From assembly GCA_022559845.1 (NCBI GenBank), contig JAHNEJ010001450.1, positions 109,135 to 173,134 of the forward strand: 64,000 bases of DNA, written 5' to 3'. The stretch comes from Amorphophallus konjac. Its lineage: Eukaryota; Streptophyta; Magnoliopsida; Alismatales; Araceae. Within the stretch, counting starts at the first letter, position 1. Every line of letters begins with the position of its first letter. Below are positions 1-9,860 of the stretch, in pieces. Made by a program: the position numbers and the translations under genes. Below the pieces are notes generated by a model. That model worked only from the letters and a program-made list of their open reading frames with translations. It did no database searches and was not told where the DNA came from.

Positions 1-395
1 GTACGAAAAGAACACATTCACAAAATGTGCGTAGTAGAGATGAGGATGTTAAGATGGATGTGTGACAAGACTAAGAAAGACAAGATTAGGAATGAGCGCA
101 TCTGTAAGGACTTAGGGATAGTCCCAATTGATAGTAAAATGAGAGAAAATAGACTCAGGTGATTTGGACATGTGCTTCGTTGCCCTAACTCAGCATCGGT
201 TAAAAGATGTGACCGAATCGTAGTGGATGTTAGTAAAAGAGCTCGGGGAAGGCTTAAAATGAGATGATGCGATGTTATTAGGAAGGACATTAGTTTCTTG
301 GGTTTAAATATGAATATAGCACTTGATAGAAATCTTTGACGGAATAGGATTCATATAGTCGACCCCAAATAAATGGGATAAGGCTCCAATGTTGA
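1..395 (+). pseudogene. 3' end of an RTE-type LINE (non-LTR retrotransposon), decayed
   Basis: Frame 1 from position 25 to the stop at 370 reads as the extreme C-terminus of a plant RTE-clade LINE ORF. It has the pieces MRMLRWMCD, KIRNERICKDLGIVPIDSKM, FGHVLRC, RGRLKM, DISFLGLNMNIALDRN and RIHIVDPK, followed by the typical GGGATAAGGC tail and a short GTTGATGAT repeat-like end. The 5' part lies outside the window. Three TGA stops interrupt the frame (near 160, 265 and 340), each where this family normally has tryptophan (for example R-W-FGH). All three fit a TGG to TGA change, the mark of C to T decay on the opposite strand. The piece is dead and marks the 3' boundary of the insertion. Family recognition is from the conserved tail; clade assignment is from knowledge of plant RTE elements. 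Confidence 0.8.
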
Positions 396-1356
396 TGATA
401 TATTTCTGGTTAGGAAGTCCTATCACGCTCATACAGGGGAAAATAAGACTGCATAATAGAAAAGCAAGGTACAGGGGAGCCACCAAACACTAACCAACTC
501 GCCAAGAAGCGAGGCACAAATTGAGGCCACATAGGTAGCAACTTGGCACTAGTATAGATTGTCCCTTGCTGTGTAGCGTTGGTATGGATCGTCCCTTGCA
601 TGGATGTCGACCTCACTAACGACAGCGACTGGCAACGACGGCTCTGGGTGTCGTGGACAGTGGGCCAAAACTCTATTCTGGCTCAAGCTATGGTGATGGT
701 GGGTGGCGCGGCTGAAGCAGGAGAGGCAAGGTGCAATGGTGGTGGGCTGCAGACGTGACCGCAGACGCTAGAAGGGAGATCCTAGCGACTAGCTCACCGG
801 CCGGGGTGGTGCGAGCTGCGGATAGCGGCACAGGGCTTCCACTACTGGGTCGTGAGGGTTGCGACGTTAGGTGCTGGCACAGGGCTCAGCGGGCCGACTG
901 AAGGTCTTGTCTGCCAGAGAGAAGAAAGATGAAGAAGAAGAAGAAGGGGGTAGGTGGCAACTGTGCGCTAGGTGAGAAAGAGAGAAGGGAAGGATGAGAC
1001 CTTGGGCTTCACACGCCTTCCCTTCACGGGATGAAAACAGTGGCAGCTCTCAAGTTTCAAAACTTCATTATTCTTGTTATCAAGAAAATATAGTAGTAAT
1101 AAAGAGATGCAAACCGCAATGAACCTTCTTAACAAGCAAATGACTTAACTATCCCTATAAGTAAGAAAATAATATAAAGAGTGTAGAAATACTAACAAAA
1201 CATATAAAAGGGACTAAATGGGGCTCAAAGGGGCCAAACACCAATCCAAATGATTATGTAATATCTGAGATACAAATATGTCCTCAAGTGAACCATCATC
1301 GAGGCAAATTGAAGCCTGGGTCGCTGCCGGCATCCTCCGACAGTGGTAGACGTGAG
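396..1356. other. No gene; GC-rich then AT-rich DNA, possible decayed LTR of the neighbouring minus-strand chromovirus
   Basis: No supportable coding region. 600-1010 is GC-rich with a GAAGAAGAAG run near 925-945. 1020-1260 is AT-rich. Read on the minus strand, 1020-1100 (ATAATGAAG followed by TTTGA) resembles in layout the stretch at 2690-2720, so 640-1255 may be the downstream LTR of the chromovirus remnant that follows. The two are too diverged for me to align with confidence. Confidence 0.35.
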
Positions 1357-1405
1357 TCAAGTCAAACCGAGTCCGAGCTCGGGTGTCCTCACCAATCCTC
1401 CCCTC

Positions 1406-2226
1406 CTAGGAGGAACTTGACCCCATCGAGTACAACTCGAGGCTGCTTTGGTACCGCTCCAAAAGGTGTGGGTCAATCCGTTGTAGCTCGTCGCATGTGA
1501 TCCACACATCCTCGGTAGGCGGCCACCATCTCCAGTGAACCAGGTAGCATTGATAGGCTCCATCCCTAAAAGTAATAACCTTCTCGTCTAGTATATGGCC
1601 AATCTGGTCACGCCATGCTGGAATAGGGGCTGAAGGAAGACACTCATGAGTGGGGTCACTTGCAAGGGGGAAAGAAGGCTCAAAAGGATCATTGGGTATC
1701 ACTACCCCAACCACCGGATCTGAGACATTAAATGTGGACTGATACCATAGTCTAGTGGTAAGTCAACAACATACATGTTGGGCCTAACCCACTTCAACAT
1801 GTTGAATGGACCGACTCCACGAGCGTGTAGTTTCTTCACGATTCCCGATGAAAATCGTTCAAGTCTAACCCTGATCATCACGTAATCTTCCTCTTGGAAT
1901 TCATGCGGCCGTCGATGTGCACGAGACAATTTCTTATAACGCTCATTGTTGATCTCAATGTGGTGACAAATACTATCATGTAGACTCCTGATGTGCTCAA
2001 GTAAAGACTCGACTGACTCTGACACTCTCTCCACACAAGCTCTTTTACCTTCAACAATAATCTCACTAGTTTTTAATAGTGCGTCAACAATAGGCCAGAA
2101 AATATAACTATATTGAGGATCGAGGGGCACAGTGCAATGCACCAAATTGCACTCTGGAGCGCCCCGTACAAAGGGAGTGATAGAGAGAAGGAAGGGAAAG
2201 AGATGGGAAGAAAAGGGCGTCGGCAC
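1406..2226 (-). pseudogene. Chromovirus (Ty3/Gypsy) remnant: integrase C-terminus plus chromodomain
   Basis: On the minus strand, 2226-1702 carries the post-core part of a Gypsy integrase: a HIRSLHD-type helix, then HRRPHEFQEEDYVMIRVR and RFSSGIVKKLHARGVGPF, the GPF-type DNA-binding region normally followed by YVVDLP (here YVVDLPLDYGIS). The neighbouring frame at 1714-1406 gives a chromodomain: IGHILDEKV, YLVHWRWWPPTEDVWITCDEL and DPHLLERY, with the aromatic-rich W-R-W and W-I-T core. Gag, protease, RT and RNase H are absent, so the internal region has suffered a large deletion; the first 40 residues of the upstream frame look unrelated. The order integrase then chromodomain identifies a chromovirus but not its sublineage. 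Confidence 0.75.
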
Positions 2227-2239
2227 TGGACGGCGACTC

Positions 2240-2600
2240 TGACGAGGGCAACTACCAGATGAAGGCAGTGGCGGTCTAGCGAGAATGCAACCTGGGAGCC
2301 TATTCGCGGCAGAAGAAGAAGAAGAAGAAGGAGGAGGAGGCCAGCGCTTGGTGGATGTTCTCGGCAGCTAACGACGTCTGGTGGTGCAGGCGGTAGGGCC
2401 ACAACTGGAGTGGCTTTAGTAAGGGCCAATGGCCAGTTCACAATCGGGATAGGGAGGACGAGGAAGAAAAAGAAGGGGGTCACAGTGGGGCAGGGGGGGC
2501 GCGGTGGCAATGGCCAGCAACGTGGGGGGGGGGGGGGGGATGATGGCGGAGTAGGGGGGTCGCGAGAGAAGGGCAGTGAATGCTGGTGGGGGATCGGAGG
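2240..2600. repeat. Low-complexity purine and G-rich stretch
   Basis: Contains GAA/GAG trinucleotide runs near 2308-2340 and an uninterrupted G run near 2524-2539 inside G-rich DNA. Overlapping frames on both strands are compositional and I see no protein in them. It sits between the chromovirus integrase remnant and its probable LTR and could be leader sequence of that element. Confidence 0.5.
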
Positions 2601-3010
2601 TTAGGGTTTGGGGTAGTGGCCCTCGTGGCCTCCCTCTCTCAGGGCGATCCCACATCTCCCTCTCGGGGAAGACACAGAAATTCCTCAAAAATCGGATTCA
2701 AAATTCTTCATTATTTGGAAAAGAGGACTACATAGCTATTTATATTGGTTAGGCTAACCCTTACTCTACCATGACTCTCAGACCCAAATACCCTAGACTC
2801 AGAAAATAGTGCGAAAATCACACCAAAATTACAGAAAAATAGAAAAGTGACTAGATAAAAATCAAAATACATGACAAAATTATAAATGACTCTACTAGCT
2901 AGCCGACCGCCTTCCTCTGCATCGTCGTCGTGAAGTCCGTCAATAAAACCCATTCTTGATGATGCCAATCTCACTCCTGCATCAAGTTCTCCTATGTTTT
3001 CTGACTATAG
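2600..3010 (-). repeat. Probable 5' LTR/promoter segment of the decayed chromovirus
   Basis: On the minus strand this stretch has a good TATA box (TATAAATAG, plus coordinates about 2736-2744) in an AT-rich context. It is followed by a leader running toward the integrase remnant at 2226. The position upstream of the remnant, the orientation and the TATA box fit a 5' LTR. Ends and target duplication were not found, so the boundaries are approximate. Confidence 0.4.
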
Positions 3011-3794
3011 AGAAAACCTACATCAATGCAACCTATGTTATAAGGACCTAAGTATGTCTTACTGTCATTAGACATATCATTTAGATAACTCACTTTGACG
3101 GAAAATGCATGTAGATTATGAGATACCCTAGGATTTGATGTTTTTTTGTGGCCAACGATCCCAAGCAAAAAACAAGAAATACATTGGAACCTAAGAAACC
3201 ATCAAAACTCTTTCAGCAATTGGCATAGTCCAGACTTGATGCAGAATTATGTACTAAAGAGAGGGAAGGAGAGGTTTGTATGTAAACTAAGGAATCGGAA
3301 TGATCACGCTTTTGAGGATGCTCGATATTGCCTAGTGGTTGAGGCAGATTTATGTGTTCCAGAGAGAGAGAGAGGAGGTTTGTATGTAAAACTAAGGGAA
3401 AGGAGCAATCGCACTTTTAAGGATGCTGATCTGGAGCTTTTTATCACCATATCCTATGCTCATAGATAATCAACTACTTTCTTCAAAACATTCTCATTGC
3501 ACATTTTAAATACCAAAAATTCCAACTGAATCATGAAACATGAGACTACACATTCCTTTGTAAATGAAATTCATCAATCGGAAGAAGACATGAAGAAGGA
3601 AGTTGTAATTTGTAGTACGTAAAATTTGGGTAACGGTTCACGAATTTGTTGAAAAAAAAACTTTATTACCTTGAAGAATTTGATGCTGATTCAGTCACAT
3701 GCATGACACAAAAGGAACTAGGTCAGCACTCAATTATCCAAGAGTAAGTTAACAAAAGCAAAATAAGATTTAGATAAACATATTTTACAAGCAC
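3011..3794. other. No gene; contains an imperfect 53 bp direct duplication
   Basis: I see no supportable coding region. About 53 bp at 3271-3322 (starting GAGGTTTGTATGTAAACTAA) is repeated imperfectly at 3374-3427 with a roughly 103 bp period, next to a GA microsatellite near 3362-3376. The rest is AT-rich and could be intronic or intergenic. Confidence 0.5.
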
Positions 3795-4059
3795 CTCTCG
3801 AGCGGGTTATCCTTTCCACGGGTCAAATCAATTTTGACATTACTAACAGCAACATCTTCCACCTTTAATGTGACTCCAGCAGCTTTCTGCAAGTATCAAA
3901 CTTCCGCTACTAAGGTACTCAAAATACAGAACTAATTAAAACTTACAGAGAAACAGCAAATATCTCAAGGTTAAGGACCTGCGCACAGACAACATCTTCT
4001 GCAGTGATGTCTCTGAAATGCTCAAGTTTATCTTTCGGAACAGCAAACTCGTTACAGAA
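3795..4059 (-). pseudogene. Two well-formed exons of an unrecognised conserved plant gene (partial)
   Basis: Two adjacent exons can be read on the minus strand. Exon A (4059-3979, 27 codons) follows an acceptor TTTTTTCAG, reads FCNEFAVPKDKLEHFRDI then TAEDVVCAQ, and ends at CAG|GT. A 92 bp intron ends TTGCAG. Exon B (3886-3795) reads KAAGVTLKVEDVAVSNVKID then LTRGKDNPLE and ends at AG|GTGC. Codon phase is preserved across the intron (phase 0) and there are no stops. Composition and splice signals look like a host protein-coding gene, not a transposon. I do not recognise the protein, and I found no further exons among the repeats on either side. It is either a gene fragment captured or moved by transposition, or part of a long-intron gene whose other exons I could not identify. 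Confidence 0.5.
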
Positions 4060-4529
4060 CTGAAAAAAGTACACAATTAGGCACACTAGAATGTCTGACA
4101 ATGGAAAGTCATCAATAAGAGAATCTAACTTAAAGCCATCTAGAAGTATTAAAACTAATCAATTGGGACTCCTGCCTCAAGCAATAGGTATTCTAAGTTC
4201 ATATAAATTTCCTCTTGAGACAAAACCAGAGGATGGTATAAGGTAGACATGGGACAAGGAAAACATTGTTAGAATGGATGAAATCAGACAAAATCAGTAA
4301 ACAATAAAAATAATTTTATGTGATTCATATTCCTCGTTTTCAAATATGATTATACCTGTCATGACCAAAAACTAAAGCATGACTACCCCTCCCCTCCCCC
4401 TTCTCAAAATGCAAATTGTTGGCCTAGCCAACAAGAGCCAGAAATTGTAATCATTTCTTGTGAACCAAAAAAATGTTACACTTCTTGAAATACACCCCCC
4501 CCTTTCCTTTTTCAGGATACTGACTAGTG
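4060..4529. other. No gene seen
   Basis: AT-rich DNA between the two host-like exons and the inverted-repeat element. A C-rich stretch lies near 4386-4400 and a C run near 4494-4502. It could be intron of the exon fragment downstream. No coding support. Confidence 0.4.
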
Positions 4530-4873
4530 AAGGATGGCAGTATCGGTTTTGATACCGGTTTCGGCCAGTACCGAAACCGATACGTACCGGTTTCGGTATC
4601 AGTTTCGGCCGAAACCGGTTGAAACCATTCAAAAAACTAAAAAAATTAGTGATCCTCTCTGGTATCGGCCGAAACCGTCCGATTTCGGACCGAAACAGGT
4701 CAGTTTCGGCCGAAACCCTTAATGGTTTCGTCCGAAACCATTAAAAAGTATTTTTTTTAGGTATCGGGCCTGCTACAGTGTTGGGGTCCGATTTCGGATC
4801 GTTACCGATCGAAACCGATACGTTTCGGCCGAAACGTATCGGTTTCGGCCGATACTGCCAACCATGCTCTGAA
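4530..4873. mobile_element. Small terminal-inverted-repeat element built of GTATCGG/CCGATAC and TTTCGGCCGAAA palindromes (MITE-like)
   Basis: The left end reads TGGCAGTATCGG and the right end CCGATACTGCCA, which are reverse complements (12 of 12). The roughly 340 bp interior is saturated with GGTTTCGGCCGAAACC-type palindromes and GTATCGGTTTC units, with no protein. Terminal inverted repeats plus a palindromic, non-coding interior fit a non-autonomous DNA element. I cannot assign a superfamily and see no clear target duplication. Confidence 0.6.
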
Positions 4874-4879
4874 GACACG

Positions 4880-6300
4880 ACAGCGGCCAAGTCAAGCGTC
4901 GAAGGAATTACCTGAGTTGCTGCACAATCTCTGAAGAGCTTATTGAAAAGTCCCAGCCACGTCAACAAAAGGAGCTTACTACATTATGAAGAGATTTGTC
5001 TGGCCACACCTTTCCGGCAAGGCCAATGCCCGGCAGAATAGTCATCTACGGCAGAAGCGATCAAGCCGAGCAAACCCAAAGAACAATCACTCCAAGAACA
5101 AAGAACTCCCAGGCGATCATCCGCCCGATGAAGCTAGCACAAGTGAGCATCCGACCGCGAAACATGGCCGCAGGGGCAAATATCGAAACTCAAAGGGCTC
5201 CCCAGCAGCACAGGCTCGGCACAGAAAAGGGATAGACCGTTTCAAGCAATGAAGGCGGACGCTCAATAGGCCGATGAATCAATGATAGACTAAAGGGGCA
5301 AAAAGAATGACATGAAGAGGCTAATTGGGCTGAAATATGGCGGCCAATGGAGTCGGCGGTCAGATGGGAGGGCGCGTCGGATCACCCATCCACGTCCCAG
5401 CCGCCGGATCATCTGCCTCTGCATGCTGCCACCGTATCAAGCCCACCATGCCCCTATATAAGCTCCTCCATCTACGAACAAAAGGGGAGATAGAAGAGAA
5501 CACAGAGAGGATCAAAAAAGAAGAGGAGGGAAGAAAAAAAAAAGAGAGAGAAGAGACGAACAGAGAGAGAAAGCAAGAAGGAGAACAGAGAGGAGCAGAG
5601 AGAACAAGAGCGCGGAGAGCAGAGACAACGGAATCTCGTTCTTGTTCGTCGATCCCGTAGGTGGGTCTCCACCGATTTATGCCCTAATGGGCTACATCTC
5701 CCCCTCCCCATGCGATCTAGGTTTCTTCTACCTTGTGTATGTTGTTTTTGTTTGAATGAATAAAAGAGAGGATGAGCAATGATTTGATGGTGCACGTTTG
5801 TGCATCCCCCCTCGTCATGTTCTTGTGCCCTTTCTCTTATGACAATCATAACTTCCGTATGATTCTATCTGGAGATCGCTCGATTCCTCAATAATGTTAA
5901 GGGTTTGCCATTTCTTTGATACGGTCCATGATAATCAGTTCATCCTCCCCAATGCACGTCAGAGGTTTATCCTCCGTGATATGATCTCTGCTCGTTCCAC
6001 TTCCGGGGAACATTTGTTCGATTGTCATCGTTTGATGTGATCCTATGCCAGATAAATATCCATAGTAGTAGTTTACAGTCATTAAAGGCTCTGACCCTCT
6101 ACAGAGCACTTTAAACGGCCATGTGGCCCTGTTCTTATATCGTTTCCCCTTCCCTGGGATAGACCTCAGTTCAGTACCCCATATGGTGCCAGAGATCCAT
6201 CAATATTCCTCAGATGTGATCCCTGAGTAGCCTAAACGAAGGGGTAAACAGGTTTTTCATTGTTAATTTAGCCTTTCACCATACTCTGTTTTTCTGCATT
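4880..6300 (+). other. Non-coding LTR-like or promoter-like region
   Basis: No supportable protein. A TATA box (CCTATATAAGC) sits at about 5452-5462. It is followed by a long purine-rich leader (GAGAGA/AGAAGA, 5480-5620) and an AATAAA-like signal near 5757. This is the usual order of an LTR U3-R-U5, so it may be a solo or truncated LTR of an unclassified element. I could not find matching ends, a convincing primer site or a second copy in the window. Confidence 0.35.
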
Positions 6301-6357
6301 GCAATGGTTGATATGAATAGGTTTAGAGAAGTGAGCCGACGACGATCCGGTGCACGC

Positions 6358-6712
6358 TGGCCGCCAGGTCACCCATTCCCCCCTATTTGCCGCCATACCA
6401 CCTCTTTGGCAACCGCCAGATCATTTCTTCCCCTCCTAGGGGCGCGCCAGATCGCCTGGTCGCCAGATCACCTAGCCACCAGATCATTCTGCCACAAGAT
6501 CAACCGCTTCCTACTCCTGGCCGCCAGGTCACTTGCTTCCTACTCTGGCAGCCAGATCAGCCACTCCCCATCAGCCTGGCCGCCAGATAGCCCAACTCCT
6601 CATTAGTCTGGCCGCCAGATAGCCCAGTTCCCCTCACTTTGCCACCAGATCAACTAACAGTGGCCGCCAGATCAAGAACTCCTTCAAGCAAGGGCCGCCA
6701 GATCACCTGGCT
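6358..6712 (+). repeat. Irregular array of the 9-11 bp motif (GC)CGCCAGATCA
   Basis: At least a dozen copies of CGCCAGATCA or one-base variants (CGCCAGGTCA, CACCAGATCA, CGCCAGATAG) occur at uneven spacings of about 15-40 bp, all in the same orientation. The variable spacing excludes a simple tandem satellite. Open frames across it are a by-product of composition. Confidence 0.65.
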
Positions 6713-6833
6713 TTCCCATTTCTTGAGTTTAAATCTTTGGTTAGCCCAACCCACCACCGGCAGGGGTTAGCTAAGTCTTCTAACATGACCCCTAGTCAGT
6801 AAAATGGGTATAAACAGTGATTGTTCTCCCTCG

Positions 6834-6905
6834 TTTTCATATATTCGGGTTTTCCGACCGTTCCCCAAATTTTCATATATTCGGGTTTTCCGACCGTTCC
6901 CCAAA
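6834..6905 (+). repeat. Perfect 36 bp tandem duplication
   Basis: The 36 bp unit beginning TTTTCATATATTCGGGTTTT occupies 6834-6869 and is repeated without change at 6870-6905. It lies 50 bp upstream of the Sirevirus LTR. Confidence 0.85.
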
Positions 6906-7404
6906 TGAATAATAAACCGCCTTAGTGGTGGACAGTGCCCCGTCATGCGTAGACTGTTGGATATTGTGTTTTGATGATGACAAACACTATGACTCATATG
7001 TATGGTGTCATATGTTTTTATGATTCCATATGTGCTTATTGCATACAACATGGGTTTTTGTTACATACAGTGTCTTGTTATGTGCATACAATGCTCATAT
7101 TGTTGTATAGATGAATTATATGGAATGAATTGCTACATATGTGCTTGTTTGTGGATGTCTCTGTACAAGTCTTGCATAAAGTCTGGTTCAACCGTTCATA
7201 TGTATCAATGCATCACAGGTCAACCATAAGTCAAAGCAAAGTCAATACTGTGTACATAAAGTCAACGCGTCTGCATAAATTCTGTCCACATGACAGTTTA
7301 CTGAATAACCTGTGTCCATGACATTTGGTCGAACAAGTGGTGTGCATGATCCTCATATTGCACTATGCTTATATAGAGTCAACGCCAGTTGCATCATGCA
7401 TTAC

Positions 7405-8225
7405 TAGGGTCGGTGCTAGTTGTGATTTCACACAGCTAAGGTCGACGTTAGTTGATGTTGTTTAAGTGCATGAGTCAGTGCATCACATTTAGAGTCGATG
7501 CTAGCATCACACATATTGCATTTAGGGTCGGTGCCAGTTGCACTTTATGCATACATAGTCGGTGCCAGTCACTATTGACTGAATAGTCAGGTCGGTGCAC
7601 TTGTAAGCATTTTGCATATAAGGTCAGTGCACGTTCCAGTTTTTACTGGACCTGAGTCAGTGCATATCTACCTTAGCATTACTAAGATCGGTGCATGTCT
7701 CGTTCTTCACATATAGAAGTCAGAGCATATTTAACGTAAAAGGTCAGTGCATATCAGCCTAAGTCTTTGATATAGTCGGTGCACGTTTGCTTGAGCACAT
7801 AGTCGGTGCAGATTTTGCATATAGTCGATGCACGATTGCATTGAGCATATAGTCGGTGAGGTTTGCATTTTACATGTAGTCGGTGCAGGTTTTGTTGTGA
7901 GCATATAGAGTCGGTGCAGGTTTGGGGCATGTAGAGTCGGTGCAGGTTTCGCTGTGACCACATAAGGTCTGTGCACATTTTTGCCTTGCGCATATTAGAG
8001 GTCGGTGCATGTCTTGATATACGCATGCAAGGATCGGTGTAACGTCTGCTTCATACACTTAAGGTCTGTGCATGTTTTCATATATGCGTAATAAGGTCAG
8101 TGCACACTTGTATCCTGCCCAACCAAAGTCAGTGCATTGTTAGCTTTACAAGTGTAGATGGTCAGTGCACTTTCTGCTCTATATCACAACACGTGGTGCC
8201 TCACGCACACTTAAGGTCGGTGCAT
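7405..8225 (+). repeat. Array of about 30 GTCGGTGCA-type units inside the Sirevirus LTR
   Basis: Units of GTC(G/A/T)(G/A)TGCA recur every 24-40 bp; spacing is tightest at 7775-8161 (25-35 bp). About a dozen contain exact GTCGGT (near 7409, 7527, 7559, 7591, 7775, 7802, 7851, 7880, 7911, 7937, 8002 and 8217). Its complement ACCGAC is the DRE/CRT core bound by plant DREB/CBF factors. Variants GTCAGTGCA, GTCTGTGCA and GTCGATGC fill the rest. The DNA between units is AT-rich and not conserved, so only the short core recurs. Confidence 0.85.
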
Positions 8226-8324
8226 GTGTATTTCAGGTCTGCACTATTTGCATGATATAGTCTGTGCAAATTCTTCATGCATATGTGCCTATACATATGG
8301 ACGTATGAGCTGTCTAAGTCCTAT

Positions 8325-8672
8325 AACACGTGACTGATACTTTGTTCGTTATAATGACTGGTAAGACTTTTGATCAAGCACCTGACGCGTGTCCCAACTA
8401 CCTGCGAACACCAAGTCACGAGCAACTAAAACACCAGGATAAAAGTGCACGTGATCCAAGAAGGAAAGCAGACTGGAGCATCTGACACGTGGAAAGTGAA
8501 CCCTCTCCATCTGACACGTGGTCTTCCAATTATTGGCAAGAACATTCCCTCCACATTACTAGGCGATTCCTTTTGGAGATCGCTGGGATCCTACCACGTG
8601 GAACCATCTAACGGAGGGAGCATCATCGTCTCCATCAAATTACCTCCGACGCCCCTGTTATCTGTATAAAAG
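8325..8672 (+). promoter_or_regulatory. LTR core promoter with G-box/ABRE-like sites and TATA box
   Basis: CACGTG-core sites occur near 8329 (ACACGTGAC), 8449 (GCACGTGATC), 8485 (GACACGTGGAAA), 8514 (GACACGTGGTC) and 8595 (ACCACGTGGAAC). A TATA box, GTATAAAAG, is at 8664-8672. CACGTGG is the core of plant G-box and ABRE elements bound by bZIP factors. Position just upstream of the TATA box is what a functional promoter would show; activity is inferred. Confidence 0.6.
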
Positions 8673-9039
8673 CACCTACAAAGAAGAACAAGACAACAAC
8701 AACAACAACAAGGTGAAGGCAAAAGAAGAAAAGAAGTGTGAGCAGCAGAGAGCTAGCAGAAGATAAAGAAAGAGAAAAAGAAAGAGAGGGAGATAGAATT
8801 GAAGGAAGTGAGAAAAAGAGATCAGAAAGAAAAAGCAGACTGAGAATAATTAGAGAAAGTTATGAGAGCAGAGATCGTAAGAGAGTGCAGTAGCAAGATC
8901 AAAGAGGAAGAAGATCTGTAGCTTCTAGATCAAATCCAAGCTACATTGCTCCAAGAGCGAGCTACATTTTCCGAGCTTTATTTCCAGCTTTCCGTTGTTG
9001 AATTTTATCATACTTGTTTTCCATTTTACATTCCATTTC

Positions 9040-9245
9040 AGAAGCTGTGAATCAGCGGGTGGCATAAGCTGTAAGGCCCAGCGGGTTTAAGCTGTGAATC
9101 AACGGATGGCATAAGCTGTAAGGCCCAACGGGTTTGAAGCTGTGAATCAGCGGTGGCTAAGTTGTATTGCCCAGCGGAGCAAGCTGTAAGTCAGCGGTTG
9201 TAGGCAAGCTGTAAGGCCCAGCAGTTTAAGCTATGTATCAGCAGA
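9040..9245 (+). repeat. Tandem repeat block, unit about 27 bp (AAGCTGT-AAGGCCCAGCGGG)
   Basis: Alternating units of GCTGTGAATCAGCGG and GCTGTAAGGCCCAGCGGG, about eight in all. Reverse-complement relatives of the same units appear at 14590-14810 in the opposite-strand LTR, which ties the two LTRs to one broad family. Confidence 0.75.
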
Positions 9246-9688
9246 ATCCACACTCTGGTTGGAGTGTGGGGTGGATGTAGGTTTAGAGGACCGAACCACC
9301 TAAAAATCTTCTGTGCACTATGGTTTGATTGGTCATTCGTTTACGCTAGATGAATGTCTAGGTTCGCTTTCAATCGAGTCTGCCTGAGTGACTCTCGAAT
9401 GCATTGCATACCTAGATTGCTTTTATAAACTGCACAATTGTTGCCGAGTAATCCACTGCATAGACCTACAATCTATTCGTTAGTGTGCCTCAACATAGCT
9501 CACAGCCAGCCACCAAGTACTTGACCTTGTGTCTCACATTTAGTTAAAGTCAATCAGTTTTAATTCCGCATAGTTTACTGATTGTAGCTTAAATTTCAAA
9601 TTGGGGCAGAATTTCTAAAGGGGATTCATTCACCCCCCCTCTGAATCCGTGTGTACACTATTGCACCTAGTCCTCACAGACTAACAAT

Positions 9689-9706
9689 TGGTATCAGAGC
9701 AGGTCT
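9689..9706 (+). other. Primer binding site, initiator tRNA-Met type
   Basis: TGGTATCAGAGC begins two bases after the LTR end. It is the standard complement of the 3' end of plant initiator tRNA-Met, and it defines the start of the internal region. Confidence 0.9.
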
Positions 9707-9860
9707 CTGAATTTCAGATCAAACGATCTGCAGAGGGTCCTGTCATTTTGTGTTCGGTGTCTGCTGTGTTGATTTGGTGCTTTGCTGTGCAAAAGCATTA
9801 GTTAGGTGCATTTCGATTTGTGCTTAGTCTATTGCTTGAATCACTCGTTAACTGATTTCC

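Larger units (their letters stand above)
6955..9686 (+). repeat. 5' LTR of a Sirevirus-type Copia element
   Basis: Starts TGTTGGATATTGTG and ends CACAGACTAACA, with TG/CA termini. The next bases are an initiator-Met primer site, which fixes the right edge. It is about 2.7 kb, at the long end for a Copia LTR and in line with Sireviruses. Contents in order: an array of about 30 GTCGGTGCA-like units (7405-8225); a cluster of CACGTG cores (8325-8600); a TATA box at about 8665; a purine-rich leader; a GCTGTAAGGCCCAGCGGG repeat block (9040-9245); and a pyrimidine-rich end. The 5 bases before it are TAGAC. No intact matching 3' LTR is present, so age and target duplication cannot be read. Confidence 0.8.

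Noticed and set aside
5337..5849. Open frames on both strands (107 and 125 codons) rich in R/E or S/L/F
   Set aside because: They mirror one purine-rich tract downstream of a TATA box; no domain or splice pattern.
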